Shown here one piece after another: positions 1 to 11,419 of a stretch of 64,000 nt of DNA. Origin of the DNA: Desarmillaria ectypa (taxonomy: Eukaryota > Basidiomycota > Agaricomycetes > Agaricales > Physalacriaceae); contig JAUDYN010000008.1 of the NCBI GenBank assembly GCA_030407005.1, forward strand, positions 248,001 through 312,000, in the 5' to 3' direction. Both the position numbers and the translations under genes were made by a program. The stretch's first letter is position 1, and every line of letters starts with the position of its first letter. The notes under the pieces were generated by a model that searched no databases, was not told the origin of the DNA, and saw nothing but the letters and a program-made list of their open reading frames with translations.

Positions 1-11
1 TTAGGGTTAGG
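1..11 (+). repeat. Telomere-like TTAGGG motif at window edge
   Basis: The window opens with TTAGGGTTAGG, just under two units of the fungal telomere hexamer. A left chromosome end would show the C-rich strand (CCCTAA) on the + strand. This is the G-rich strand, so it is more likely an interstitial motif or the tail of a longer interstitial tract lying to the left than a true chromosome end. Confidence 0.5.
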
Positions 12-2185
12 CGCTTGCAGGGGGCTTGGGAGACCGTTAGAATTTTATGGTTGATGTCCGAAGATTGAAGACTGCTTCCTTCGATTGTGGGATCGCTACG
101 TTTCCTTTGGAAAATTAGGGTGTGAAAGGAAGAGAAAAATCGATGCAGGAATGACCCTAACATGGACGGCATTTTAATTGACGGTTTGTGGCAAAGCTAC
201 CTTGGAAGACAAAGGAGAGAAAGATAATAATTGACAAAAAGCCAATAATTCCAGTTTTTTAAAATTGGAAACGGGGGCACGGAAACATGTGTGCCTCTTA
301 CAAGGCAGCATAAAATTTCCTGAACGTTACTTAATCGTAAAAGATATAGGAATGAACACGGTGACACTTACCTTGCGATGTTATCGCGATCTGAAATGCT
401 TCAAAATGAACTTGAAGCCCGCGACAAGTTGGTATCGAAAGGTTCGCAAAGGACGATATACGCAGTTACTTTACGAGGCATTTGAGCTCTTGGAAATTTT
501 CATAATCAATGCTATTCATGCGAGCATTGCTAACGGTGCCTTGGAACGACGATGGTGTCTAGGTAAACCCCGACGACGGAGTATGATCCTGACAAGACCA
601 GGAGCCAACCATGAACTGATTTGATTTGATTTGATTTGATTTCCTGATTCTGAACCTAGAGGAAGTGAATAAAAAAATAAGTAATTTCGCACGGTTCATT
701 GGATGAAGTTTAGTCGTTATCAGGAAGATGCAATAGTCGGTTGTAGGTCGATCGAGAGATTGACGACTTGGTTGACAGTTTACTAGTAGTGAGAAGAGAA
801 AGAGTACTCTAGGTTAGTGTTACAACCCTCCCTCTGCGCCATCATCCTTAGCGCCGTTTCTTATCCTTCTATTCCATCCATTTCGTATCTGATGCTCTCA
901 TTAAGTCTGACGGGCTACAGAGCTTCACTTTGGATCGCCTAGCATGTGCAGAGGCGTAACCTCGACCAAGGTCACCACTGTAGGTAGCATCCGCGTCGAC
1001 ATCGACATCTCTTTTCTGACCTGCATGGCGTTCTTTAGATATAGAAGTCTTGTGTCACTGAAAAAAGTTCATCACCTCGACAGCTGATGTTGAGGACCTC
1101 GATTTCTTGTTTAGAGGACGAGGAAAGGTGCAGAGAGGAGCAAGGATTGGCACCAACAAGCCTGACGGAAGCGCAATATGTGCGTTTTCTTACTTTTTAA
1201 TTAGTTGTACTGCTGATGTTTGGCTGTTAGGAATCAACTATGACTCTGCCCCTGACTTCAGGTGATTACCCTCTGCTCGGCTGCCGGACCGGCCTGCTCC
1301 AAGTCGACAATAAGGATATCATTCAAGTCAGAATTTGGCTCCCTGAACAGTATCAATGTCAACGGTCAACTATCCCAGAAACCAAGTACGGTTGCGGTTC
1401 GACTTCGTTTGTAAACTGAGACTTAGAATTTCTGTGATCACAATCGAAACTACGAAGCAGATCTCAACGTCGTGCATAGAATAGGACATTGGAGAACACT
1501 TGCCGTCCTCGAGGGAGGATGTGAATGTATCGCATACGGTAAGTTGTTGTGAGCTTATTGTTACTTTAGACCAACTTCGCCTCGGCTGGAACACACTCAA
1601 AAGAGATCCGCGCGGGAGTTAGCGGCTCTTAACTCTAGAGTCAAACCTCCAACAACTGCGCCTGAGAATTTCAAGCGTTCAGCCTCTCGACCACTCGACA
1701 CCCGCCGCTGTCTTCTACCCTTGTCGGACTGTGGATGAAATTTCGATATCTCAGACCGAGCGGATACAGCCTATCCTCCAGCATTGTTCGACGCGAATGT
1801 TTGATAATTCACCACCCAATTTCATCCTTTGTCCATGATAAATGTATTATTTGATGACCGGATACCATGATGTTTACAAATTATACTCAGATTAATGATT
1901 AATTGTAGCCTACTGGGCGTCGGTGTTCGGGTGGCCAGAGCGCTACTTTCTCCACCACCATTTCCGTTCCAGCAAGCCAATTTCTGTTGTCTTACTTTTG
2001 ATCGTAGCTTGGTTACCGTTTATGTGGCCCGTCGCTCATATTAAAAAAAGTGGGATGCCTGGCTCAGAAACATCATCTTCTCCATTCTTCACTGCCTTTT
2101 CCAGAATACCTTTTGTCACGAATTCCGTATGAGTTTGAGGATTACATATTTGATAGATCTATGCTGATCGGTTAACAGAATAAAC
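12..2185. other. Intergenic, no recognisable gene
   Basis: Short open frames exist on both strands (the longest about 119 codons near 265-624, opening on a non-ATG codon), but none shows a familiar motif or a convincing splice pattern. A short pentanucleotide microsatellite lies inside. Confidence 0.5.
617..642 (+). repeat. (TGATT)n microsatellite
   Basis: About five tandem copies of a TGATT/ATTTG pentamer. It is a simple repeat with no visible link to a gene. Confidence 0.85.
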
Positions 2186-3471
2186 ATGCCCGTCTTCCAG
2201 ATAGGACCTCGTGAGGAACAGTGCGTACCCTATGGTCAGATGTGCGACGAACTGACAGGTAAAACCTTCCTCAAAGGCCAGGTGTACAGAACTTGGTCCG
2301 CCTTCTGCACGATATCGCTAATTCCCGTTTCGAGAAAAAAGATTCGGTAAAGAGTATCGCCATCAACGACCTTGCGTGGTCCAGCTTGAGCAGTGATCGT
2401 AGCGCTTACCACAACGCCCTTATGTCGTTCTCGAACGTCACTTCCCTCTTCCTACAGAACATCCACTGCAGCCGCAATGAGCTGTTCACCCTTTTGCGCT
2501 CCCATTCCGACCTTGAGACTCTAGACATACAGGGTCTGCAACTTGACGACGATTTGTTGGAATCCTGGGTGTTGCGCAGGGTAGACTCCAGGCTGGTAAA
2601 GCCAGATGTAAAGGAATTGTTATTCTATGGCTCCTACAGAGCTCATATTTATACTACTTCGCACTAGAATCTAGAATGTACTATAACTTTCTACGACTCT
2701 CTTGCTTACTCATCGACTCTCGGCATGATGCCGGATTGCCCCTTCTAGAACTTTCCAGCAAAATCCCAACACGATTCCCCTTCCCCGTTCCGGCCAATTA
2801 TACACGGACAGCCCTCCATTATACACCCTTTAGACCTAGATATTCGCAGTTCTCCTTTCTCTTCTCTCCTCTTTCGTCGCGCTATGCTACCTTCAGCATT
2901 TGAATATCACCGGCCAGTCCCACCCCGTACCAGGGACAGTGCATCTCTTTGGCGCCCTTGCTTCCCTCATCACCGTCCCGCTCATGTTCAACTTGGATTT
3001 TGGTCGGATCGATATTTTAGGTAGGCCCATCGATTCTTCTCGTTTCCGTCCATCGCCTCATTGACTTTAATAAATATAACAGAGGAGATTCCCTATCTTG
3101 ACATCGGCCGTGTCAGCGACCTCAAGTTCACCGTCTATCTGGACAAGAAGTGTAGCTACCACCGTTGCGTTGAGTGGTGGGGCCATGTCATTGGCCGCCA
3201 TGGTGCCCAACTTCGCAAGATCACGATCAACATCCAAGCAAAGAAAGACTACCTTCCTACTCCAGAGGACGTTCCTTTCTGGCGCGTCTTGGACCAGGGT
3301 TTGTGTGATAAATCTAACTTGCACCAGCAGTGCTTCCAAATCTCCTTGGCCAGCCTGCAATCTCGTCGAGACTATGCAACAGCGGTGATGAATCGCCTTC
3401 CTAGCGCCGTCCACCGCTACGGAGCATCGGGTCGTATCAGCTGGTGTGATGGTGATGGACGTGCATTGTAA
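2186..3471 (+). pseudogene. P1: degenerate copy of the leucine-rich paralog family
   Basis: This is the most decayed long copy of the family seen at P2-P6. A possible start at 2186 gives an EEQ-containing peptide that resembles the family's N-terminal LGxxQ motif. From 2293 the frame carries the family core (NALMSFSNVTSLFLQNIHCS, compare SFPNVxxLxLxxIxC in P2, P3 and P5). The frame is lost near 2640-2840; homology resumes in another frame around 2850-3020, ending in DFGRIDIL. The family's conserved phase-1 intron is present as 3021-3082 (GTAGGC to ACAG) and joins DIL to EEIPYLDIG. The last exon keeps FWRVLDQGLC, the counterpart of the WxxLDxALC signature, but the CLP motif near the C-terminus is lost. 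I infer a pseudogene; an extra unrecognised intron between 2640 and 2850 could instead rescue the frame. Function is unknown. Confidence 0.65.
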
Positions 3472-3637
3472 CTGGTGGCATAGCGCATGACTCGCCTCGT
3501 TTTCCTTCATTTTTTCAACTCGTGCCATCATTATAGAAAGAATATAAAATTTCCTCTTTACTACTGAAGGAAAATGTACTACGAGCTGGCTAATGCGCTG
3601 ATGTTACAGGCTCGAAGGTGCTGTGTGACGTCTGCAA

Positions 3638-3710
3638 GCCCGGGACCCACGTCAAGGGAGCACCCGGATAGAGAAGCCATGAACTAGTCTCTGTCCTATC
3701 CCCCGGGGGA
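3638..3710 (+). repeat. Direct repeat, copy 1
   Basis: It begins with CCGGGACCCACG, continues through GAGCACCC and ends with CCTATCCCCCGGG. The same ordered blocks recur at 4384-4454, about 0.75 kb downstream in the same orientation. I cannot assign it to a transposon family; a pair of eroded terminal repeats is one possibility. Confidence 0.7.
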
Positions 3711-4383
3711 CAATACCTTGTATGATATCGTCGATATGTCGGCACCTCACGAGGAGGCGATCACTCGCTCACACCACGTTGTACGTTTCATCGATCTCTT
3801 GAAGAGCATTACCTAACAGTAGGGCGTGAGGTACAGATGAAAGGGAAAAAAAGGGTGATGTGCTAAGATTACCAGGACCGTAAGCAAACATTGACAATCT
3901 GGCGGTTCGTTGGAAGCAGTCACTCGCTCAGAATGCTCAGGACTTGAGAGCTGACACGTTGTTGTAGTATAGCTCGTATGAGGGTATCCCAGTAGATGAT
4001 ACAGTCGATCCCAGATTGAGGTGTCCGACAGACATATTTGATGCGGTGTTTCAAGTAACGGAGGAAAACAACTTGATCGCGAAAGAAGATCTGAACCGCC
4101 CTTAAGACAGATAAATGTAAAAGAGGGAAAAGAAGAAACGAGTCAATGAGCCTACGTCTGGCGAATAGACAAGCAAATCACACTAAGGAGACCGGTCGTC
4201 AGTCGGAATAATGGCAATAGCGTTTCACTGTACTCACCTGTTCATCCCGATTGGTAGGGAACAAGGAAGCAAATGGGTCGGTACTACGGGCAGTCTTCGA
4301 AATAACTCTTCTGTGTACGGACAACTTCCAACCAGAATGAGTTAACAGACCGGACGCGCTGGGATAGGTGTGTTTGGTAGAAA

Positions 4384-4454
4384 GTCCGGGACCCACGACA
4401 AGAGAGCACCCAGATGGAGGTAGCGCGCACCTGCCTCCATCCTATCCCCCGGGA
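4384..4454 (+). repeat. Direct repeat, copy 2
   Basis: Second copy of the segment at 3638-3710: the CCGGGACCCACG, GAGCACCC and CCTATCCCCCGGG blocks occur in the same order and spacing, with a more diverged centre. Confidence 0.7.
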
Positions 4455-5808
4455 AATAAGGGGTATGTACCATCAAGGAGGAGTAGTTTTCCTCGCCATG
4501 AGGCATATGTATGAAACGAGTGTGAAGCGGGGGAAAAAATGGATGGACCAATTATAATCTCTCACTGCTGACAAAGATGTCAGACGCCGCGAGAACACAG
4601 CAATGAATGCATACACCGCTTTTTCCCGCACGCATAGACGCTTGTTCACATTCTTTCAATGCCTACTTCTTGAAGGTCCATAGGTTTGGGGGTATCTGCC
4701 TCGTTCGTTCGTTTTTAAAACGAGGAGCAGGTATTTCTAGAACAATAAATACACATAAGCAGCTGCAGTAAAAGATGAGAGAGAACAACGTACATGTATT
4801 TTTTTTTGCGCGATTATCACTGAGGAAACGGTATATATAATGCCAAGGTAGTAAATTCGAGCGACTCACCGCTGTTTTCCTAGGGTGGGGGTATTGGAGA
4901 CCGCCTGCTATCCTATGGTCAATACTCAATACCCCACCCTGCATTGAAAGATGCTAACGAGTCTTAGGCATTGTGTAGTTCTGAGAAGAAAATATCAACG
5001 AGTGAAGCACACCTCAGGAATGATGACGACATACCATATATTTGACAGAAAGCAGACCGAAGTCCACAAGGACCTGACTCAAGCCTCTCGGGCTCCAGCA
5101 ATTTTACCAGTAACCATCAACTGTTATCGATAGTTCACTATATTCCAAAATCAGGAACCTGTCTTGCCTAGGATCTACGCGGAATTTGGTGTCTCAGTGG
5201 GTCCTGCAGCCTTCTGACCGCTTGCCTGTCGGAGTTGAACTGGGCGCTGTGGAGCCCAGCCAGACTCTATGGCTGTGAAGTTTTCTCCATAAAACTTTAT
5301 CTACACGCTTCGATCTTATAACGCGGAAAGATCGTGCAGTTGCGGAAATTTTATTGACTCATAATTGAGCTCTACTCGTCCGCTAAGCCCTCCTGCATGC
5401 TTTCTGTATTCAATCTGCTACTATTCTTGATAGTATATTTCTATTATTTTGCGTGTTGATGATCACGAACGTCCTAAAATTTTTTGGCGCGTTGGTCGCC
5501 CAATTTTTGGCCACAATGTTGTCGACTTCATTGTTACGTGGCACAGTATTGAAGCTATGCGAGAGGCCGCATCTTTGGAGGCCATAACTCATTTTGAGAT
5601 TCTCTTTTTACTCCCTCGCTCAAAATCCTAAAAAATCTCGACCACGACAAACTGATACAGCCACGATTGGCTGTGTATTGAATGGAAGAAGGCAAGGACT
5701 AAGGATGTCACAAAAACATTACTGAAGATTGAACGATATCCACATAGCAAGTTCCATGAAGGACTCAAAATAATAGCCAAACGAAATGGACTCATAGTAC
5801 AAAACAGT

Positions 5809-7298
5809 TTACGCACGCGGAACGGTCACAGATGCAGAACTGCCATGAATCCATGCCTTCGCACTGATCCACGAACTGTCATCCAAATCCGTTGCCTCGA
5901 AGCCAGCGGGAGAGGTCGCGTCCAACGTTTTCCACGAATCATCCGTATAATATGTCTCCGACGTACCATCATTGTACACCACTAAAACACCCGCGATGAG
6001 TCCGGCAAGACTGGGCTGTGTATTCACGCTATCCACCGCGATAAGGTTTTCATCCGCATCCATAATGGGGATGGAATACGCTTGCATGGCTCGCCAGTTG
6101 CTGCCATTTCCAATGTTTTTTCCATTGACATATAGTGTGTACTCATCATCGCTGCAATAAGTGATCAGGATACTCGGCTGTGAAGTAGGAAAGGAAGACA
6201 TACGCGGCGATGACGACCTTTCCACAGACAGCCGCTTTTCCATAGGGCGAAGTGATAGCCTTGCGGAAGGGTCTGTGACCAAGAGGGTCTACCCCAGCTG
6301 CCGAAGTCTCATTCGTCCTGATCCAGCTGACTCCCGTCATATTCATGGCAGGGGGAAGCGCAGGCATCCCCCAAGGCGTGTTTGCTGTAGGTCCTTCTGA
6401 GGATGCAGCGATCCAAGCTGAATCATCGAAGCTCGGGCTCGTCCAGCCACCAGGAGGCGTAGCTTTAATCGTCTTCCAGGTTGTGTCAGTGACAATAGTC
6501 TGGGTAGTACCATCACTGTAGTCGACAAGGATTGTGGCAATAAGACCAGCAGCGCTTCCGGTGTTGTTCACAGCAATAGCAAAGATGTTATGGCCTTCAG
6601 GTTCGAGGCCGGCGGTGTAAACGGCCGAGTTTCTGTAACCGTTGCCTGCCCCGATCTGGTTTCCGTTGACAACTATGGAGTACAGATCGTCGCTATGAGA
6701 GTGTCGGTACTGCATTCCTACCCTTGAGAACAGAGGAGACTTACGAAGAGAGAATAATAGTAGCGCACACCGGACATTTTGTGCTGGAGGAGGGGATGGC
6801 CTTACGGAATGGACGTACACTTACAGGCGCGGCATCGTTGACTGCCCCATTCTGCTCGCCCGTCCAAATCCAAGTCGAACCAGAAAAGTCGAGCGTAGGT
6901 GCGACGGCACGTGCATCCACAGAGCGCCGCAGTAATGCATCAAGAGAGACAACTGCGTCGACACCTGCAGAGACGTCGGCAGAGGTTTTTGCAGAAACAT
7001 CTACGAAAGCATCGAGGTCGACTGCAGGTGGCGCAGCCTGCGTGTCAACTGATCGCAGAAGTACCGCGTTGGCAGCAGCACCTACAGACGCGTCGGCAGT
7101 GACGGCTGCAGAAACATTTACAGTACTATCAGACAAGCAAATGGTGTAACCACGAAACATATCTTACCTGAGGTGGCCGGTAAGATGCTTCCAGCCACAA
7201 CGGATAGGTAAGTGGGCAAGGGGAGCAGAACTAGGGACTTTGGGTCAGCTTGCTTGCTCTAAGACACGAGTAAAGAAATGCCAACCCTTGAAGAACAT
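5809..7298 (-). CDS. Secreted protein with two copies of a beta-rich carbohydrate-binding-like module
   Basis: The proposed protein has a hydrophobic leader (LVLLPLPTYLSVVAGS, about 7230-7185), a low-complexity Ala/Val/Asp/Ser stretch, then two copies of one module. Each module reads W-I-W/R-T ... RPFRKAI ... (S/A)DD-Y-V-NG ... AGLIA-LV-Y-DGT ... TD--WK ... DDS-WI. Such modules occur in extracellular agaricomycete proteins and resemble galactose-binding-like jelly rolls; ligand and role are unknown to me. Both modules carry an intron of exactly 52 bp at the same place and phase, just before the DD of (S/A)DDxY (6693-6744 and 6152-6203). An intron near 7100-7160, ending in TTTCTGCAG, links leader and mature part. 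The first exon is uncertain: ATG at 7298 needs a very short intron to reach the leader. No catalytic signature is visible. Confidence 0.7.
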
Positions 7299-9470
7299 CG
7301 TAGAGCTGAGATCGATGGGTCGTTCGAGTAGGAGTCAATGCCCTTTATACTAGAAAACAACAAGTCCAGAGAATATATCGCAAAAAAGCGCACTTACTTC
7401 CTTGACAGTTGACATGAGAAAGAACAAAAGTCCAGAAGACAAAGTCTTCAATTGACTGTGTCATGTCAGTATACGGGTCTCGCAAATTTCTAAAGAACAG
7501 TGTTCTTTCGGATACTCTTGTTTCAAGACAGATAGAAGCATAAGCAATCAGAATTCAAAGGACTTCGATCCAAGTAGAAGCACATTTACACATATAGGTT
7601 TCTCGTTAATCACTTCTGTACCATAGATGGCGAATAGAGGTGTGTCACAAACCATCTGGATCCCAGAGGATCCGCCAAAAGCGCGTCTCAGTTTATCATT
7701 CTGAAAGTCAAATTTTTAGGGTTCTAGAAAAGAGTAGTAGAGACGTCACGCACAAATCGTCCTCGAAGAAGAGCTTTATGGTCACATGAAGCGGCATATC
7801 AGAGGTAGAGAAGGACGAACCATGAAATTTTCATGTAAGCACGGATCAAAAACGAGAGGGATCGCAAGTTAGTCTGTCAAAATATGATACCAATGAATTG
7901 AACTTTGAAGCAAGCCATGTAAAATGATACTAATATCATTCATTCTGTCTATACCCGATAAAAAGTTTGCACTGTAAGTGAGGGCTACCAGAAGTTTCGC
8001 GGAACGCGTGATCCTCGCAACTAGTAGCATGCCTAAAGATATATCCCTTACATATAAGCACAAAATAGAACGAGCGCGTATCAATCTGATGATGTAACGG
8101 CTCGGTAGATACGCGTACAGCTTCTCATTCTGGGGTTCAAATGTCCATGTGAACTAGGACAGGTTCGCATACAACAAATATGGCGTATAACTTAGTGTAC
8201 GACACGCGAACAGGCTTGTCAAATTGTTCAGGAAAGTTCAAAGAGAAGCTGAGGCAGGCTTCCTGAAACGTTTGTTGAACGCTATGTCAAAGGTATGGAA
8301 TAGTTATAGTTCTGTTAATGATGAATGGACACGCACAGATAGTTTCTAGAACGCGAAAGCTTCAGCTGATTCTGTGCTGTACCATGGCACCTTGCCTAGA
8401 TTGACGGGAATCAATTTCTTCCGGGTTAGCCTCCAGAGTCTGAGTTGGGAATCCTGCCAGCAAGGACGCATCTTCCAACAAGAGAATAAGTGCTCTGCAA
8501 TCGATGCAATATAGACGCTGTATGAACGGTGAGAAAAAACGTTGAATCGAACAAAGCCGTGCCGCAGCGGATTTCGCCGAACTCGTGCCAGAACATCACG
8601 CCGCACTATCGCACTGCAGCTGTTTCCCTCCCGCTTTGTCGCTAGACTCAGCCTATGGCATATGATTCAAGAATCAATCTGATGTGCCAAACAAGTACCA
8701 ACATTGCACCAATTCCCCGTGGGTAGGAGCTGTGGTATTGCTTCAATAACACAAGTCACTCACAAGGCAGCTAGAACGTTCTGTGGCCATGATCGTCTTA
8801 CCGAACGGATATGAACGGGTCTTGAATGTTTTAACAGTTATAAATGAGAAAGACTCTTCTACGAAAGCCACCAAAATTTATCTCAAGTGAAGGTTAAAAC
8901 AGAGTAACAACAAAACTTTACTGAATCTGCGGTATCTGCCCATAGATGCCGGCATTGCGCTTCCTGCAAACGATTTATTTTCTCGCGATCCGTGGGCGGT
9001 GGGGCGGAGTCTTGGTTTTAATGTAATAGTACCGCTTTCTGTTAACTCTTACTTCGCGAAACTTCGAAGAGTGCTGAAATGAAGCACAAATACTTGACCG
9101 GAGCAAGCTGATGCTAATCGTCTGTTTCTCCTTGTCTGATAATCAGGTTCGTAAGATTTTCTCAGGGACGGTCTTTTTCTGCCGCTCACGAGCAGCTCCT
9201 ACTAAGAGCATCTTTTTCCTACCTAACTGTCAGCCACTCGGGACGAATAGAAATAGCATGGCATTCGCACCTACCCTTTGTCGACGAGTCATCCGGGCTG
9301 CTGGCCCCCTTCACTGGCTTCCATCAGAAATTCAGTCTCCATCAGCACGGGGTATTGGACTTTGGTAGCGTTGTCTGTTCTACAGCGCTTAAGCATGTAT
9401 CTTTTGATGAATGATGATATCAGGCTTCTGCACTGTCACACCCACGAGTTCTCTCATTCTCAGCACAACC
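7299..9470. other. Intergenic, no recognisable gene
   Basis: About 2.2 kb between the divergent two-module secreted protein and the YheT-type hydrolase. Open frames are short and show no motif. It presumably holds both promoters, but I see no element I can name. Confidence 0.5.
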
Positions 9471-11154
9471 ATGACCAACGGCACCGTCGTCTGGTATCCA
9501 ACGTCTCCAGCACTCGTTGCCATCCAATCACGGCCGGATAAGGAAACCGAACAGCGGTCACTACGGGAGCTTATCGAAGAGCACTGCGCTAGTCTCTTCG
9601 ACGACTTCAAACCAGTCTGGTGGCTGAATAGGCATGTTTGTCGTCTCGTTATCATTCAAGCGAGCTCATGGGGTGTCTGTAGTTGTCATACGCAAACAGT
9701 ATACTGTGTAGTGGGAGATTTCAACGACTGTGATCAGGTTCAATACTCAAGGTATAGCTCTCCGTACCAAGTATAACGTGATTTTTAGACAGCTCGTTTT
9801 TAGGACTTATCTTCGCCTTCTGGACGGTGGTACTTTGTATGTTGTGTCCTTCGGTCTTTGAGATCCAATTGACCGGATAGACATTCAGAGGTTTGGATTT
9901 TACCCCAGACGACGTGTCCTTGGCACAGGAAGCTCCGATTATAATAGTACTAACGGGATTAACGGGAGGTATGTGTCCGTGGGATGAAATCAAGCCGGTT
10001 ACCGTATAACCAATCCACTAGGCTCGTTCGAGCCTTATGTTAAAGCAATACTGTCCCCTGCGTGTACGCCTATTGACCAAGGTGGACTTGGTTACCGAGC
10101 TGTGGTAGTCAATTTCCGAGGATGTCAGCCTTTTTTTCTGTGGTCAACTGTTCATTGAAAATTGACAAAGTTCGCAGGTGCCGGCGTACCAATTACTTCG
10201 TCGTTATTCTACAATGCAGGGTCGACAGATGACCTGAGGCAAGCCTTGATCTACGTACGCAACCGCTACCCCAAGGCACCTCTTCTAGGACTGGCTTTCT
10301 CCCTGGGCGGGAATATAATGATAAGATATCTTGCGGAAGAGAAGGAGGAAAGCAGACTGTCCACTGCATTTGTTCTCGGCTGTGTAAGTTTTGCGCTCGC
10401 TATGTTTAGTTTCTCTTCATTCACCGACGTACATGCAATAGCCTTGGAATCTTTTAGGAAACAGTGAAGCGTAAGTACATGACCGTCTTTCTGAGGACAA
10501 GATGGATCATGAGTTCTCAGACTAGAAAGTTCCTTCCTCGGGCGATTCTACTCCAAAGGTCTCGGTGGAAACTTTGTCAGGATCGTTACAGAAAACCAAG
10601 TGGCCCTCGGAGAGGACCCTTCATTCAAAGAACTCGTCACAGCCACGGTGGCCTTGAAATTTCCGACACTCTCAAAGTTCGACGATTTTTATTCTCGTAT
10701 CGCAGGCGCCGGAGTACCGCCATTTCCCTTTCCTTCTGGAAGTGCTTATTACAAGTGGGCGTCGAGCCATTATGTGTTGCCAGATATTCGTGTTCCGCTA
10801 TTGACCCTCAATGCACGCGACGACCCGGTCGTGCGGCGTATCCCTGATCCCGTGGATAATCCATACGTGATCATGGCTAGTACCGAGGGGGGCGGACATT
10901 TGGGATGGTTCGTCAATAGCAGAGACAAATGGATACGCAAGCCCGTTTTGGAGTGGTTGCAGATGTCTGGTAGGGAAATCGTGCACAATAATCGAGAAAA
11001 GGCCATAGTATTGGGAGAAGATGGCTTTCTGAGGGAGGAGGGAAAGAGCAAGATTGGATGCAAGGAGATCAGATCAGAAGACTTGGAATATGTCTGCAAA
11101 TCGAAGTCAATGAGTATTTGGCTGAGGCTGAGGGGGCTTTTACGATGGGTCTAA
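9471..11154 (+). CDS. Alpha/beta hydrolase, YheT / EHT1-EEB1 type (AB-hydrolase)
   Basis: The spliced protein follows the YheT/EEB1 family closely. The N-terminal stretch has FKPVWWLN and HTQTVYC, then LTGLTGGSFEPYV (oxyanion region), YRAVVVNFRGCAGVPITS and STDDLRQAL. The nucleophile elbow is AFSLGGN (Ser), the acid is in LNARDDPVV and the histidine in GGGHLGW, so the triad is complete. Yeast relatives make and hydrolyse medium-chain fatty acid ethyl esters; the substrate here is inferred only. Proposed introns: 9632-9682 (a GC-AG intron), 9752-9803, 9837-9888, one joining the two G codons of LTGG, one inside the TGT of RGC, and two before LESSFLGRFYSKG. The start at 9471 is the first ATG in frame with VWYPTSPALV. 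The C-terminal ~60 residues after EWLQ are charged and poorly conserved. Confidence 0.92.
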
Positions 11155-11419
11155 TTCGTTGACGCGTAAGGTGATGCACTTAGACCAGCCTCAGGACTTT
11201 GCTTTCGATACCATCTTGCTATCGCTGTCTGGACTTGTATCGTGTCTGAAATAAACCCAGACAAACTGGCGGCTGTGAAATCGGTACCTACGTTACAGAG
11301 AAACGCGATACATAAACCAGATTCCCGATATCGTGGACCTAACAACACCAGCACCAACATCACTACAGCAAAGTTTCCTAGACGCCCCTGATAAGAATAT
11401 CAGATCGAATTATTTGAGT

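Larger units (their letters stand above)
3472..5808. other. Intergenic, holds two short direct repeats
   Basis: No gene is recognisable on either strand. The only structure I see is a pair of similar ~72 bp GC-rich segments near 3638 and 4384, annotated separately, and AT-rich runs near 4795 and 5440-5500. Confidence 0.5.

Noticed and set aside
1..11. True left telomere
   Set aside because: The strand orientation is wrong for a left chromosome end and there are fewer than two full repeats.
3067..3531. Minus-strand frame of 154 codons
   Set aside because: It opposes the last exon of P1, whose + strand reading matches the paralog family; the minus reading has no motif.
6724..7149. Plus-strand frame of 141 codons, Thr/Ala-rich
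   Set aside because: It is the antisense shadow of the low-complexity part of the minus-strand two-module secreted protein, which has coherent domain and intron structure.
8120..8150. tRNA B-box-like GGGTTCAAATGTCC
   Set aside because: The B-box consensus is broken and no A-box or cloverleaf could be placed around it.
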